41,851 bases of DNA, from positions 1-41,851 of the forward strand of contig NZ_BJDJ01000025.1 of assembly GCF_005405085.1 (NCBI RefSeq), given 5' to 3'. Below the pieces are notes generated by a model. It did not search any database. It was given only the letters and a program-made list of their open reading frames with translations, and was not told the DNA's origin. Shown here one piece after another: positions 17,353 to 25,768 of the stretch. The translations under genes were made by a program, and so were the position numbers. The stretch is from Lactiplantibacillus daowaiensis. Its GTDB lineage: Bacteria > Bacillota > Bacilli > Lactobacillales > Lactobacillaceae. Numbering within the stretch: the first letter of the stretch is position 1; the number at the start of each line of letters is the position of its first letter.

Positions 17353-18564
17353 TTATAAGACGTTATTCATGACTTTTTGCCGTCGAAAATAATACCACCA
17401 TAATCCAAGCGCAATCATTTCAAGGCCACCGGTCACTAAAAATATCGGTTGGTAGCCCCAATGATTAGCAACAATCGCTGCCATCCCAGGCCCAATCACG
17501 TTACCACAAGCTTGGGCCGATTGATTATAGCTAAAGACACGACCAAAAACCGACCGCGGCACACTTTGAACGGTCATCACTTGTAGTGCCGGTAACAAAG
17601 CAGCATCTGCAATGCCCAAAACAAAGCGCAAGCCAATCAATTGCCAGACAGTTGTGACTAAACTCGTTAATAGTAAAACAATAATCGCTAAGCCAAAGAA
17701 CCATTGCAAACACTGCTTAGCCCCCACTCGATCCAATAATCGGCCAACTTGATTAGCCATCAGAATCGTCGCTAAGCCAGGTGCGGCCGCGACAATCCCG
17801 GTCATGATAACGACCTGATGCGGGGCATTTGGCAACAACTGACGCACAAATAAACTTAAAATCGGCGTGACGGCATTAGTCGTCGCTTGAATGACCAACA
17901 ATGACGTTAACAACGCCACAAAAAACGGCACCCCTAATTGTTGAATCACCGGTTTAAGTGGTGGTAATGCTTGTCGTTTAATTGGCGTGACGTCTTCTTG
18001 TACGCCCCACCACGTTAAGATAAAAACACCCCCCATTAAACAACCAGTCACTAAAAAGGCCCCACGATAACCGACTGTACTCGCTAACACGCCGCCAAGT
18101 AACGGTCCTAGTAAAGTCCCGGTAATGCTACCAGTGACTAACTTACTCAGTAATCTCCCGCGATGTTCAGCAGGTGCTGTTAATGAAATCAACGCATTCG
18201 CATTATTAATGTAGCCGGAAAATGCGCCTTGTAACGCCCTTAAAATCAATAACACGGTCACATTGGGAGCTAGGCCAACACCAATAATGGTCATTGTCAT
18301 CATACCGGCTGCCCGCAAACACATCAATTTACGTCCTTTTTGATCCGCTAAGCGTCCCCATAACGGGGCCACAAGTGCCTTACACGCATAAGTAATTGCA
18401 AAAGCCAACGCACCCAGTAAATTTAACTGTGCCGTAGTAAAGGCCCCCAAAGTGGCGATATACAGCACAATAAAAGGTAAGGTCATCGCATTACCTAAAT
18501 CTGTGATCAAACTACCAAACCATAAAATTCGAAAGTTACGGGTTAAATCGGTGCTTTTTTGCAT
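17353..18564 (-). CDS. Major facilitator superfamily transporter, MdtG/PmrA-like multidrug exporter
   Basis: A 403-residue membrane protein with about 12 hydrophobic helices in two halves around a cytoplasmic loop (VQEDVTPIKRQALPPLKP). Motif A is visible as GRLADQKGRKLM between helices 2 and 3, a second copy as GRLLDRVGAKQ in the C-terminal half, and motif-C-like GSITGTLLGPLLGG in helix 5, which marks drug-proton antiporters. AAAGGA lies about 11 bases before the ATG. It is a single gene: rpsO and its terminator lie upstream, and dapA on the same strand downstream has its own promoter. Substrate unknown. Confidence 0.85.
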   Translation of the reverse strand: MQKSTDLTRNFRILWFGSLITDLGNAMTLPFIVLYIATLGAFTTAQLNLLGALAFAITYACKALVAPLWGRLADQKGRKLMCLRAAGMMTMTIIGVGLAPNVTVLLILRALQGAFSGYINNANALISLTAPAEHRGRLLSKLVTGSITGTLLGPLLGGVLASTVGYRGAFLVTGCLMGGVFILTWWGVQEDVTPIKRQALPPLKPVIQQLGVPFFVALLTSLLVIQATTNAVTPILSLFVRQLLPNAPHQVVIMTGIVAAAPGLATILMANQVGRLLDRVGAKQCLQWFFGLAIIVLLLTSLVTTVWQLIGLRFVLGIADAALLPALQVMTVQSVPRSVFGRVFSYNQSAQACGNVIGPGMAAIVANHWGYQPIFLVTGGLEMIALGLWWYYFRRQKVMNNVL

Positions 18565-18666
18565 TGCTCATCATTCCTTTAAGTTCTGAATACTTCTAGC
18601 ATATCGAACAACTGTTTGTAACACGTAAAAGTTATGTATAAATTTGGTAAGTTTTTAATTTTGGTC

Positions 18667-18699
18667 AAAAAAAAAAGACCGCCAATTGGCAGTCTTTTT
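18667..18699. terminator. Terminator after rpsO
   Basis: AAAAAGACCGCCAA / TTGGCAGTCTTTTT hairpin with one mismatch and T runs on both strands, 12 bases beyond the rpsO stop on the minus strand. Confidence 0.9.
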
Positions 18700-18710
18700 G
18701 AAATTCAATA

Positions 18711-18980
18711 TTAACGACGAAGACCAAGACTTTGGATTAAGTCGCGGTAACGGTTAACGTCTTCTTTACGTAAGTAAGCTAATAAGTTACGACGATGACC
18801 GATCTTCTTCATCAACCCACGTTGTGAATGAAAATCTTTCTTGTGAACACGTAAATGTTCGTTTAATTCGTTGATGTCTTCAGTTAAAACTGCAACTTGA
18901 ACTTCAACTGAACCAGTATCGCCTTCATGACGGCCATATTTGTTAATAAGTTCCGTCTTCTTTTCGCGTGAAATTGCCAT
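18711..18980 (-). CDS. rpsO: Ribosomal protein S15
   Basis: Binds 16S rRNA early in 30S assembly and, in many bacteria, represses its own mRNA. The 89-residue protein is standard length, with [15 protein letters not shown] and the conserved H-x4[10 protein letters not shown] and [12 protein letters not shown] segments. The frame is open a further 29 codons, but that part is repeated leader sequence. AAAGGTGG lies about 9 bases before the ATG at 18980, giving the normal MAISREKK start. Divergent from rpsT. The leader has a 30-bp-period repeat that could serve autoregulation. Confidence 0.98.
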   Translation of the reverse strand: MAISREKKTELINKYGRHEGDTGSVEVQVAVLTEDINELNEHLRVHKKDFHSQRGLMKKIGHRRNLLAYLRKEDVNRYRDLIQSLGLRR

Positions 18981-19010
18981 GTGTGTCAACCACCTTTCAA
19001 TTAATTGCCC

Positions 19011-19060
19011 TAAACTGAGTAAATCGTTGGTGGTGCTCGATAAACTAAGTAAAGGGTTGC
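19011..19060 (-). repeat. Tandem imperfect repeat in the rpsO leader
   Basis: On the plus strand TAAACTGAGTAAATCGTTGG (19011-19030) and TAAACTAAGTAAAGGGTTGC (19041-19060) match at 16 of 20 positions, 30 bases apart. Both copies lie between the rpsO promoter and its RBS, so they are present in the mRNA leader. Confidence 0.7.
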
Positions 19061-19074
19061 TGAACACTTGATAT

Positions 19075-19103
19075 AGTCTAGCAAACTAAACCCTAAAAAG
19101 CAA
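19075..19103 (-). promoter_or_regulatory. rpsO promoter
   Basis: Minus strand TTGCTT (19103-19098), 17-base spacer, TAGACT (19080-19075). A TATATC just downstream is an alternative -10. It implies a leader of roughly 90 bases. Confidence 0.55.
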
Positions 19104-19144
19104 GTTCCACGACATATCAAGATAAATTACTTTACACATAACAG

Positions 19145-19173
19145 TTGCAATCAGGCCGGGGCTTATGTATAAT
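19145..19173 (+). promoter_or_regulatory. rpsT promoter
   Basis: TTGCAA (19145-19150), 17-base spacer, consensus TATAAT (19168-19173), about 45 bases before the rpsT ATG. Confidence 0.85.
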
Positions 19174-19217
19174 AGCATTTGTTGAGAAAAAGTTGGTCCT
19201 TGATGGAGGTGAATCTG

Positions 19218-19472
19218 ATGCCAATTATCAAATCCGCTATTGAACGCGTGAAAACAAACAATAAAGCAAACGTCCGGAACACCGCACAAATGAGTGCAAT
19301 GCGGACTGCTGTTAAAAAATTCGAAAATGCTAAAACTGCCGGCGCCGAAAACGTCGATGATTTATACTTAGCAGCCGTTAGTGCTGTTGACAAAGCTGCT
19401 ACTAAGGGGCTTATCAAACGTAACAAGGCTGCCCGTGACAAGTCACGGATGGCTGCTCGTTACGCTAAGTAA
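19218..19472 (+). CDS. rpsT: Ribosomal protein S20
   Basis: Binds 16S rRNA in the 30S body. It is 84 residues, basic and helical, with the typical N-terminus [18 protein letters not shown] and C-terminal [24 protein letters not shown] lies about 7 bases before the ATG at 19218; the upstream in-frame ATGs overlap the RBS region and are rejected. One of only three plus-strand genes seen here, monocistronic with its own promoter and terminator. Confidence 0.98.
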   Translation: MPIIKSAIERVKTNNKANVRNTAQMSAMRTAVKKFENAKTAGAENVDDLYLAAVSAVDKAATKGLIKRNKAARDKSRMAARYAK

Positions 19473-19482
19473 AGTGCATTGC

Positions 19483-19513
19483 GACTCCCAAGCTTCCGCT
19501 TAGGAGTTTTTTT
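19483..19513 (+). terminator. Terminator after rpsT
   Basis: ACTCCCAAGC, loop TTCC, GCTTAGGAGT then seven T, ten bases after the stop codon. Confidence 0.9.
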
Positions 19514-19519
19514 ATACCT

Positions 19520-19560
19520 AAAAAGGCTTGGTCAACAGTGATTGTTGACCAAGCCTTTTT
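19520..19560 (-). terminator. Terminator after holA
   Basis: Near-perfect 18-bp stem (AAAAAGGCTTGGTCAACA with its complement) around a 5-base loop; T-rich on both strands. It closes the comEA-comEB-comEC-holA direction and backs up the convergent rpsT terminator. Confidence 0.92.
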
Positions 19561-19565
19561 GAATT

Positions 19566-20588
19566 TTACCGAACTTTGGTTGTGCGCCGTTCATTCACAA
19601 ATTGTACCATGAACAATTCAAATAATAATTCTGGATCGCGTTGGGTGGTTTTCATTTGCACTTCGGTCTGTAACAGTCCCAAGTAAGCAGCCCGTAAAGC
19701 AGTTTGATTAAATTGCCGTACCGTTTGCATCGCTAATTTAACCCGGTAAGGATGTACTTTCAACGTACTAGCCAGACTCCCCTGACTATACCCAGCCCGC
19801 TCTAAAATTTTTACTTGCAGTAACACCCGAAATTGCCCTAGTAAAATGGCATTGATTTTTAATGGTGCTTCTTGTGCCGTTACTAACTCATGATATAGTT
19901 CAACTGCAGCCTGTGTTTGGTACCGCAAAACGTCATTAACTAAATCAAATACGTTTTGGGTTAAAGACTTGGTTACCAGTGCATCAACTGCGGCTAAGTC
20001 GATGCGTTGTGATTGCGCCGCATAAATCATTAACTTCGGCAACTGCGCCATAATTAAGCCCAGTTGACCGTCCGTTCGACTCATTAATTCTTGAAACGCG
20101 GCTGGTTCCATCGTAATCTTTTGCTTTTGTAATGCAGCTTGCACATAGTCTTGGGTCTCACGTTCTGAAACTTGATTGATTTCAGCTACCGTCGCCTGCT
20201 TCTTTAAGGTTTTAACCAGCTTTTTTCGGGCATCTAGCTTCTCATACGGTGCCATTAATACCAGAATCGTTGCTGGTTCAGGATTTTCAAAATATTTTTG
20301 TAAGGCCTCTAAATCATGGTCAACTTTACTTTTTTTATTTTCACCTGTTAAAAAATAGGGATGGTTGATAAAGACTAACCGGCGCTCACCAAAAAACGGC
20401 GCCGACATCGCATCATCTAACGCGACGGCGACCGGCGTGGTTTCCATATCGTAGCTCCCCACGTTCATTGTTTGTTCTTCAGTCGGAATTAATTGTAAAA
20501 AACGTTGTTTTAACTGGTCCGCCAAATAATCAACGGTCCCTAAAACGACATAAATCGACTTTAATTTACCGGCTTGGAGTTCCTGCAT
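19566..20588 (-). CDS. holA: DNA polymerase III subunit delta
   Basis: Clamp-loader subunit that opens the sliding clamp during replication. The 340-residue protein has the AAA+-like N-terminal fold (YVVLGTVDYLADQLKQRFL; RRLVFINHPYFLTG; ILVLMAPYEKLDARKKLVK) and the C-terminal helical collar (LLQVKILERAGYSQGSLASTLKVHPYRVKLA). The start overlaps the 3' end of comEC by 23 bases and has no clear RBS, so translation is probably coupled to comEC. The comEC-holA order is common in Firmicutes. Confidence 0.95.
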   Translation of the reverse strand: MQELQAGKLKSIYVVLGTVDYLADQLKQRFLQLIPTEEQTMNVGSYDMETTPVAVALDDAMSAPFFGERRLVFINHPYFLTGENKKSKVDHDLEALQKYFENPEPATILVLMAPYEKLDARKKLVKTLKKQATVAEINQVSERETQDYVQAALQKQKITMEPAAFQELMSRTDGQLGLIMAQLPKLMIYAAQSQRIDLAAVDALVTKSLTQNVFDLVNDVLRYQTQAAVELYHELVTAQEAPLKINAILLGQFRVLLQVKILERAGYSQGSLASTLKVHPYRVKLAMQTVRQFNQTALRAAYLGLLQTEVQMKTTQRDPELLFELFMVQFVNERRTTKVR

Positions 20589-22857
20589 GACTTGCTGCGC
20601 GTTGATAAAAATTACCTTCCTTCAAAAATGTCTCCCAATACCCAGCAGTCCCCCAACCATAATGATATGAAATCATCCCTTGCAACGCCGTCGAATACGT
20701 CAAAATACCCTGTTGTTGCAACGTTTGCAAGGTCTCTAGGTTCGGATGTCCATAACGATTATGTCGCCCAGCGGAAATAATCCCGCGCCGTACACCTAAC
20801 TGCTGTAACGCCTGTGGATCTGAAGACGTCTTACTACCATGATGGCCTAATTTTAACACATCGACTTTCAATTGCGGGTACCGTTGCACAATGGCCCGCT
20901 CCCCAGCGCGATCCAAATCACCAGTGAACATAAACTGGTGTTGGCCAAATTTGCCAGTCAACACTAGTGAATCTTCATTTTCAGCTGGACCAGGTTCAAA
21001 TGGATGAACTGCCGTTAACCGGCCCCCAGCAAACTGTTGGCCGGCTAAGGCTTCCACTATTTTAACTGGCTGCATCGCTTGTTGAATCAGCTTTTGAAAT
21101 TTAGGGATATTAGCCATTCCAGCCGGGACAACGATTTGCTTTACCGGCATCAACTGGAGCAACGCCCCCAAATCACCGATATGATCAACGTCTTTATGCG
21201 ATAAATAGACGGTATCTAAACGACTGATACCTAGCCGATGTAAGTAATTCACGGTAATCGTTGCCACCCGTGGTCTGGGCTGACTATCGGCAGCCCAAGC
21301 CGGTGTTGGAAATTGCAACCGTCCACCAGTATCAATTAAACTGACTTGCCGGTTGAATGGTTCGCGAATCAAGATAGCGTCCCCTTGACCAATATCGATA
21401 AATTGTACTGCACCTTGTAGTGGCCAACGCCGACCCAAAATCAAGCCGAGATAGCCGCACAGCAACGTTCGCCAAAGCCAACGACTTGGCCGTCTAAGGA
21501 CCCATAATGTCACTAACGCCAGGCCCCAGGCTAGCCAGGTTGGTGGTTGCCCCACTGTCAATAGCCCTGGCAACTGCCCAATCCAGTTTAAACTCGTTTG
21601 AAATAAAGCCAACCACCAATCACACCATTGCGCCACGACCGGTTGCCATAATCCGATACTTGCCCCAATAATGGTTAACGGTAACAAGCACCAACTAAAA
21701 ATTGGCGCTACGACTAAGTTGACCAAGATCGTCAGTAGGTGCCATTGCGCAGTCGCCATCAAAATTACCGGTAGCCCAATCAGTTGTACCCAAATGCTTA
21801 ACCGCCAGGCTGGCATTGTTGGCACCAACAGTAATAACAAGGCTAGTCCATAACTTAACTGGCCGCCAAGTTGTAATAAGACGAGTGGATTCAGCCAAAT
21901 ACCAATGATCAAGGCAACACTCCAGCCGGCCAAAGCATGACCCCGATGACCAGTTAGCCATTGCCACATTAGCGGCAACCAAGCGGTCAACACCGCCCGT
22001 TGCAAACTATCAGCACCACCACCTAGAACTAAATATAGCGGTAACAACCCCAACAACCAATAATTGATTGCAGTTTGACTGCAATGCAAACGGACAAGCC
22101 CCCATCGCAACATGCCCATAAACAAAATCACATGCATCCCTGACAAACTGAACAAGTGCAATAATCCGAGTTGCTGCACCGCCGTCATTTGTGTCTGAAA
22201 TTCACTTGGCCGCATCCCGACCAATAAACTAGTCGCATACAACTGTAACGTCGCCGGTAACTTACCAGCTGCGCGGACAAAAGCTTGTCGCAACTGATGT
22301 AACCAATCTAACAAGCCGAAAAAGCCAGTTCGTGGCGCTAATGACACGGCTGAAACCGCCTGAATCGTCACTTGATGATAAATCCGGCGGCCCCGATAAT
22401 AAGCTGGTGCATCAAATTGACCAGGATTAGTTGGCGGTGGAATTGGCGATAATTCCCCTTGAACCTGCCAGCTGGTTCGTTTTGCGAAAGCTAGCAATCG
22501 TTGCTTTTCAGCCGCTGACTTCAACCGACCATAACCAATGACTCGCCCGACCGAACTCGTCCCGATAAGCTGGTATTGGCTCCCTTTAACACTGACTTGG
22601 TCTGGTTGAACTGTCATAGTCAGTGCTGTCGTTGTCGGTAGCGTCTGCGTCACTTGCTGATAGCGCTGTTGTTGCCACCACAGCCAACCGGCAGTGCTCG
22701 CCGTAATCGCAAGTGTCAGGCCTAACGTTTTCCGGTCACGTAAACAACCGACTCGAATGAGCCAAAGGACAACTAAGCTGGCTGCCAGCCATTGTTGACC
22801 GACTAACCAGCTACTTAACAGTCCCACACTAATCGCCGCAAAGAAAAGCCGCGACAC
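20566..22857 (-). CDS. comEC: DNA uptake channel protein ComEC/Rec2
   Basis: Membrane channel that carries single-stranded DNA into the cytoplasm during natural transformation. The 763-residue protein has two N-terminal helices, the soluble DUF4131/OB region (about 75-190), the multi-helix Competence domain (about 200-470; HLFSLSGMHVILFMG) and a C-terminal metallo-beta-lactamase domain with VQFIDIGQGDAILI, SHKDVDHIGD and LGHHGSKTSSD, intact metal ligands. The start is GTG at 22857, directly after the comEB stop, with no strong RBS, implying coupling. The frame is intact, so the uptake pathway is not obviously decayed here. Confidence 0.95.
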   Translation of the reverse strand: MSRLFFAAISVGLLSSWLVGQQWLAASLVVLWLIRVGCLRDRKTLGLTLAITASTAGWLWWQQQRYQQVTQTLPTTTALTMTVQPDQVSVKGSQYQLIGTSSVGRVIGYGRLKSAAEKQRLLAFAKRTSWQVQGELSPIPPPTNPGQFDAPAYYRGRRIYHQVTIQAVSAVSLAPRTGFFGLLDWLHQLRQAFVRAAGKLPATLQLYATSLLVGMRPSEFQTQMTAVQQLGLLHLFSLSGMHVILFMGMLRWGLVRLHCSQTAINYWLLGLLPLYLVLGGGADSLQRAVLTAWLPLMWQWLTGHRGHALAGWSVALIIGIWLNPLVLLQLGGQLSYGLALLLLLVPTMPAWRLSIWVQLIGLPVILMATAQWHLLTILVNLVVAPIFSWCLLPLTIIGASIGLWQPVVAQWCDWWLALFQTSLNWIGQLPGLLTVGQPPTWLAWGLALVTLWVLRRPSRWLWRTLLCGYLGLILGRRWPLQGAVQFIDIGQGDAILIREPFNRQVSLIDTGGRLQFPTPAWAADSQPRPRVATITVNYLHRLGISRLDTVYLSHKDVDHIGDLGALLQLMPVKQIVVPAGMANIPKFQKLIQQAMQPVKIVEALAGQQFAGGRLTAVHPFEPGPAENEDSLVLTGKFGQHQFMFTGDLDRAGERAIVQRYPQLKVDVLKLGHHGSKTSSDPQALQQLGVRRGIISAGRHNRYGHPNLETLQTLQQQGILTYSTALQGMISYHYGWGTAGYWETFLKEGNFYQRAASHAGTPSR

Positions 22858-23343
22858 CTAGTTGTGATTTAATAAAATTTGGTCAAGTCCCAACTTATCT
22901 AAATCGGTTTGATCAAATTCAACTTGTTGTAACGCCACTTGTTTGCGTTTGATCAACGCCATGGCATAATCGTCATTATGATAATTACGTAAATAGTGAA
23001 TCTTAGTAATCCCAGCTTGCAACAACATTTTTGTGCATTGCAAACATGGAAAATCTGTCACATAAATTTCGGCACCATCCGTCGCAGCACCAAACTTCGC
23101 ACATTGCAAAATCGCGTTCATTTCCGCATGGATCGTTCGCATACAATGACCGTCAACTAAATAACACCCTTCGTCAATACAATGCACATCGCCGGAAACA
23201 GACCCATTATAGCCACCTGCAATAATCCGTTTATCACGCACGATCGTTGCCCCAACAGATAACCGTTCACACGTACTCCGCGTTGATAACAACACCGCTT
23301 GCATCATAAAATATTGATCCCATGGAATTCGTTGATCTTTCAT
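22858..23343 (-). CDS. comEB: ComE operon protein 2, dCMP deaminase family
   Basis: Zinc-dependent deaminase of the dCMP/cytidine family, converting dCMP to dUMP for thymidylate synthesis; in Bacillus it lies in the comE operon without being needed for transformation. Of 161 residues, the zinc and catalytic motif is HAE at 72-74 and PCLQC with C100 and C103. Additional Cys/His residues at 54-67 (HCIDEGCYLVDGHC) probably bind a second structural zinc. GAGG lies about 9 bases before the ATG. It lies between comEA and comEC. Confidence 0.93.
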   Translation of the reverse strand: MKDQRIPWDQYFMMQAVLLSTRSTCERLSVGATIVRDKRIIAGGYNGSVSGDVHCIDEGCYLVDGHCMRTIHAEMNAILQCAKFGAATDGAEIYVTDFPCLQCTKMLLQAGITKIHYLRNYHNDDYAMALIKRKQVALQQVEFDQTDLDKLGLDQILLNHN

Positions 23344-23396
23344 TAATTTTGCCTCGCTTTCAATAGCAGTAGTATACCAAATTGTTAGGCCAGCGA

Positions 23397-24149
23397 CTAG
23401 ACCGTCAGCTGACTACGAAACTTTTCAAGCGTCTTATCGCCAATCCCAGACACTTGTTTTAAATCGTCGACCGACTTAAAACCATCATGCGTATCACGAT
23501 ATTCAATAATCTTCTCAGCCTTCTTTTGTCCCACGCCCGACAATTGTTGTAATTCTGTCACGTTAGCGGTATTCAAATTGATTTGCGTGCCACCATTACC
23601 ACCAGTCGAACTACTGCTGGCGGCTGTTTTAGTGCCACTTGTCGTTGCTACTGGACCGCTACTATTAGCGGTCCCGGTTGTGCTTCCAGCTACTGATGCG
23701 CTTTTTTCACCTTTTTTAGGGACATAAATGACTTGTTGATCCGTCACCTTTTCAGCTAGATTCACTTGTAAGCGGTCGGCCTTAGGTGCTAAACCCTTTG
23801 CCATCGCAATGACATCAGCGACCCGCATCGAGGCTTTCACCTGATAAATTCCAGGTTGGTGAACCGCGCCCTTAACATCGACGTACATTGGACCACTGCT
23901 ACTACTAGTTGTCGCGGCGGCCCCCCGCTGAGTTGCAGTCGGGGCGGCCGTTGCCGATGAACGACTACTACCAGCTGCTTGACTTGGTAATACTTGACTA
24001 CTCGCTAAGGCGGCATCGCCCACCACTGGCGCCGGTCGTTGCGCTAGATGTAAAATGACCATCAAACTCATCAAGATGGCGCCGCCACCACCCAAGATCC
24101 ACGCCAGCCGCGGATGCGCTTTTAGCCAGGCTAAGACATTAGTTTCCAT
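23397..24149 (-). CDS. comEA: Competence protein ComEA
   Basis: Membrane-anchored DNA receptor for transformation. The 250-residue protein has one N-terminal transmembrane helix (about 17-38), then a Ser/Ala/Thr-rich spacer, an SLBB domain (VDVKGAVHQPGIYQVKASMRVADVI), a second Ser/Thr/Gly-rich linker, and a C-terminal double helix-hairpin-helix DNA-binding domain (INLNTANVTELQQLSGVGQKKAEKIIEYR). A GTG four codons earlier would be too close to the AAAGGG RBS, so the ATG at 24149 is preferred, with some doubt. First of the comEA-EB-EC-holA series; no recognisable competence-sigma box was identified upstream. Confidence 0.94.
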   Translation of the reverse strand: METNVLAWLKAHPRLAWILGGGGAILMSLMVILHLAQRPAPVVGDAALASSQVLPSQAAGSSRSSATAAPTATQRGAAATTSSSSGPMYVDVKGAVHQPGIYQVKASMRVADVIAMAKGLAPKADRLQVNLAEKVTDQQVIYVPKKGEKSASVAGSTTGTANSSGPVATTSGTKTAASSSSTGGNGGTQINLNTANVTELQQLSGVGQKKAEKIIEYRDTHDGFKSVDDLKQVSGIGDKTLEKFRSQLTV

Positions 24150-24207
24150 TCCTTCAATCACCCTTTCAACACTTAGCTACGTATTATTATCAATGTTACT
24201 TTTCCGC

Positions 24208-24242
24208 ACAAAAAAAGATTTAAGCAAATTGCTCAAATCTTT
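24208..24242 (-). terminator. Terminator after ylbL-type protease gene
   Basis: On the minus strand AAAGATTTGAGCAA / TTGCTTAAATCTTT with one mismatch, then a T run. It begins within the stop codon of the protease gene and separates it from comEA. Confidence 0.85.
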
Positions 24243-25284
24243 AATGGGTTTCTAAATAGTGTACAGCTTGTTTAAAGGTTGTCACCGGAACGACCTTTAA
24301 ATTTGGCGCATATTTTTTAGCCGTTGCTTTAGCTAATTGATAATTGGTTTGATGGTCTTCTTCCAACGCTAAGACGGCCTTAGTCGGCTTAACATACGGG
24401 GCAAAGAAAATCGTCGCGCCAGCTTTTTTAGCTGCGATAATTTTCTTATCAATCCCACCGATTTCACCAACTGAACCATCTGGGTTAATCGTCCCAGTAC
24501 CAGCAATCTTGCGGCCATGTCGCAAATTCTGATTAGTTAGTTGTTGATAAATCTGCAAGCTAAACATTAAGCCCGCTGATGGCCCACCAATATCTCCCGG
24601 ATCAACTTTAACCGGAATCTTAGTCGTGACTTTCACATTATCAGTCAACGTAATCCCAATACCTGCTCGCTTGGTCGTTAGCTTGATCAACGGCGCAGTC
24701 TTCGTCTTAGTCTTACCATTGTGTTGATATGTGATAGTCACACTTTTGCCGACACCTTGTTTGGCAATATAGCGCTGATAGCCTTGGGCATTGCTAAAAT
24801 GATGCCCATTCACTTTAGTAATCGTATCGCCAACTTTGATTGCCGACTTAAACTTAGATTGCTTTTCCACCTCAAGCACATAAATCCCCCGATAAGTCTT
24901 GTGATAACTTGCATGGGCGGCTTGATATGCGGTGGCGATAGCTTCGTTCGTCGCACTGCGCATATAAAAAGCTTGCACTTTATCATAAGTCGCATTATCT
25001 TGACCACCCGTGACCTCAGCGGCTGAAACGACTGAATAATGCGGATTTAATTGCGCATATAACCACGTAATCGGTCGTGCTGGTGCCATTAACACCGACG
25101 TCAACATGAATTTACCAGCACGCTTATCTGGATGCCCTTTGATCGTGACAAAAGACTTTAGATTGTTGGCACTCCCGGGACCTTCAATATAATAAGGCAG
25201 TGGGATCAAGAACAAGCCTAAAATGACGATAATTGCGACTAAGGCTACCCAATATTGACGTAATAACCGTCGTAACTTAGTCAT
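24241..25284 (-). CDS. Membrane-anchored PDZ/Lon-type serine protease (YlbL/SepM family)
   Basis: A 347-residue extracytoplasmic protease: one N-terminal transmembrane helix (11-29), a PDZ domain (about 125-205; VLEVEKQSKFKSAIKVGDTITKVNG) and a C-terminal Lon-type proteolytic domain with the Ser-Lys dyad, S236 in GGPSAGLMFSL and Lys at 280/281 in GGIDKKIIAAKKAGA. In streptococci the homologue SepM trims competence-stimulating peptide; in Bacillus YlbL aids recovery from DNA damage by clearing a division inhibitor. The start overlaps coaD by 8 bases and lacks its own RBS, so translation is coupled. The local substrate is unknown. Confidence 0.92.
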   Translation of the reverse strand: MTKLRRLLRQYWVALVAIIVILGLFLIPLPYYIEGPGSANNLKSFVTIKGHPDKRAGKFMLTSVLMAPARPITWLYAQLNPHYSVVSAAEVTGGQDNATYDKVQAFYMRSATNEAIATAYQAAHASYHKTYRGIYVLEVEKQSKFKSAIKVGDTITKVNGHHFSNAQGYQRYIAKQGVGKSVTITYQHNGKTKTKTAPLIKLTTKRAGIGITLTDNVKVTTKIPVKVDPGDIGGPSAGLMFSLQIYQQLTNQNLRHGRKIAGTGTINPDGSVGEIGGIDKKIIAAKKAGATIFFAPYVKPTKAVLALEEDHQTNYQLAKATAKKYAPNLKVVPVTTFKQAVHYLETH

Positions 25285-25768
25285 GACGACGTGCCATTAA
25301 TCGTGCTTGGAGTTTTTCGGCAACCGCATCGGGCACATATTGATGAATATCGGCACCCATCTTACCAACTTCTTTAATCAAACTTGATGAGAAGTACGCA
25401 TATGGTGGTCGTGCCACTAAACAAACGGTTTCAATTTCAGCATTCAAAGATTGATTCATCCACGCAATATCACGCTCATAACCAAAGTCTTGTTCGTTGC
25501 GCAACCCACGAACTAATGCGGTCGCATGTTCTTGCGCCATAAACTCAACCGTTAAACCGGTTGCTGCTTTGACTTCAACATTTGTTAAAGTGGCGACTTC
25601 TGCTTGAATCATCGCCACCTTTTCAGCCATCGTAAACAAAGGCTGCTTACTCGTATTGACCATCACTGCCACAATTAAGTGGTCAAATAACCGACTTGCA
25701 CGTTTAATCAAGTCAAGATGACCACGGGTTACTGGATCAAAGCTGCCTGGAAAAACAGCGATTGTCAT
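25277..25768 (-). CDS. coaD: Pantetheine-phosphate adenylyltransferase
   Basis: Transfers AMP from ATP to 4'-phosphopantetheine, the penultimate step of coenzyme A synthesis. Standard length (163 residues) with the nucleotidyltransferase motif PGSFDPVTRGHLDLI near the N-terminus, RGLRNEQDFGYE in the middle and SSSLIKEVG near the C-terminus. Its start overlaps the rsmD stop by 4 bases (ATGA type) and its end overlaps the protease gene, so it lies in a tight operon. Confidence 0.97.
   Translation of the reverse strand: MTIAVFPGSFDPVTRGHLDLIKRASRLFDHLIVAVMVNTSKQPLFTMAEKVAMIQAEVATLTNVEVKAATGLTVEFMAQEHATALVRGLRNEQDFGYERDIAWMNQSLNAEIETVCLVARPPYAYFSSSLIKEVGKMGADIHQYVPDAVAEKLQARLMARRHD

Noticed and set aside
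18981..19067. 29-codon N-terminal extension of S15 with an internal repeat
   Set aside because: The translated repeat ([15 protein letters not shown]) reflects the leader DNA repeat; the ATG at 18980 has a strong RBS and gives the standard 89-residue protein.
21695..21982. 95-codon minus-strand frame inside comEC
   Set aside because: Out-of-frame overlap within a clearly coding membrane domain; no start signals.
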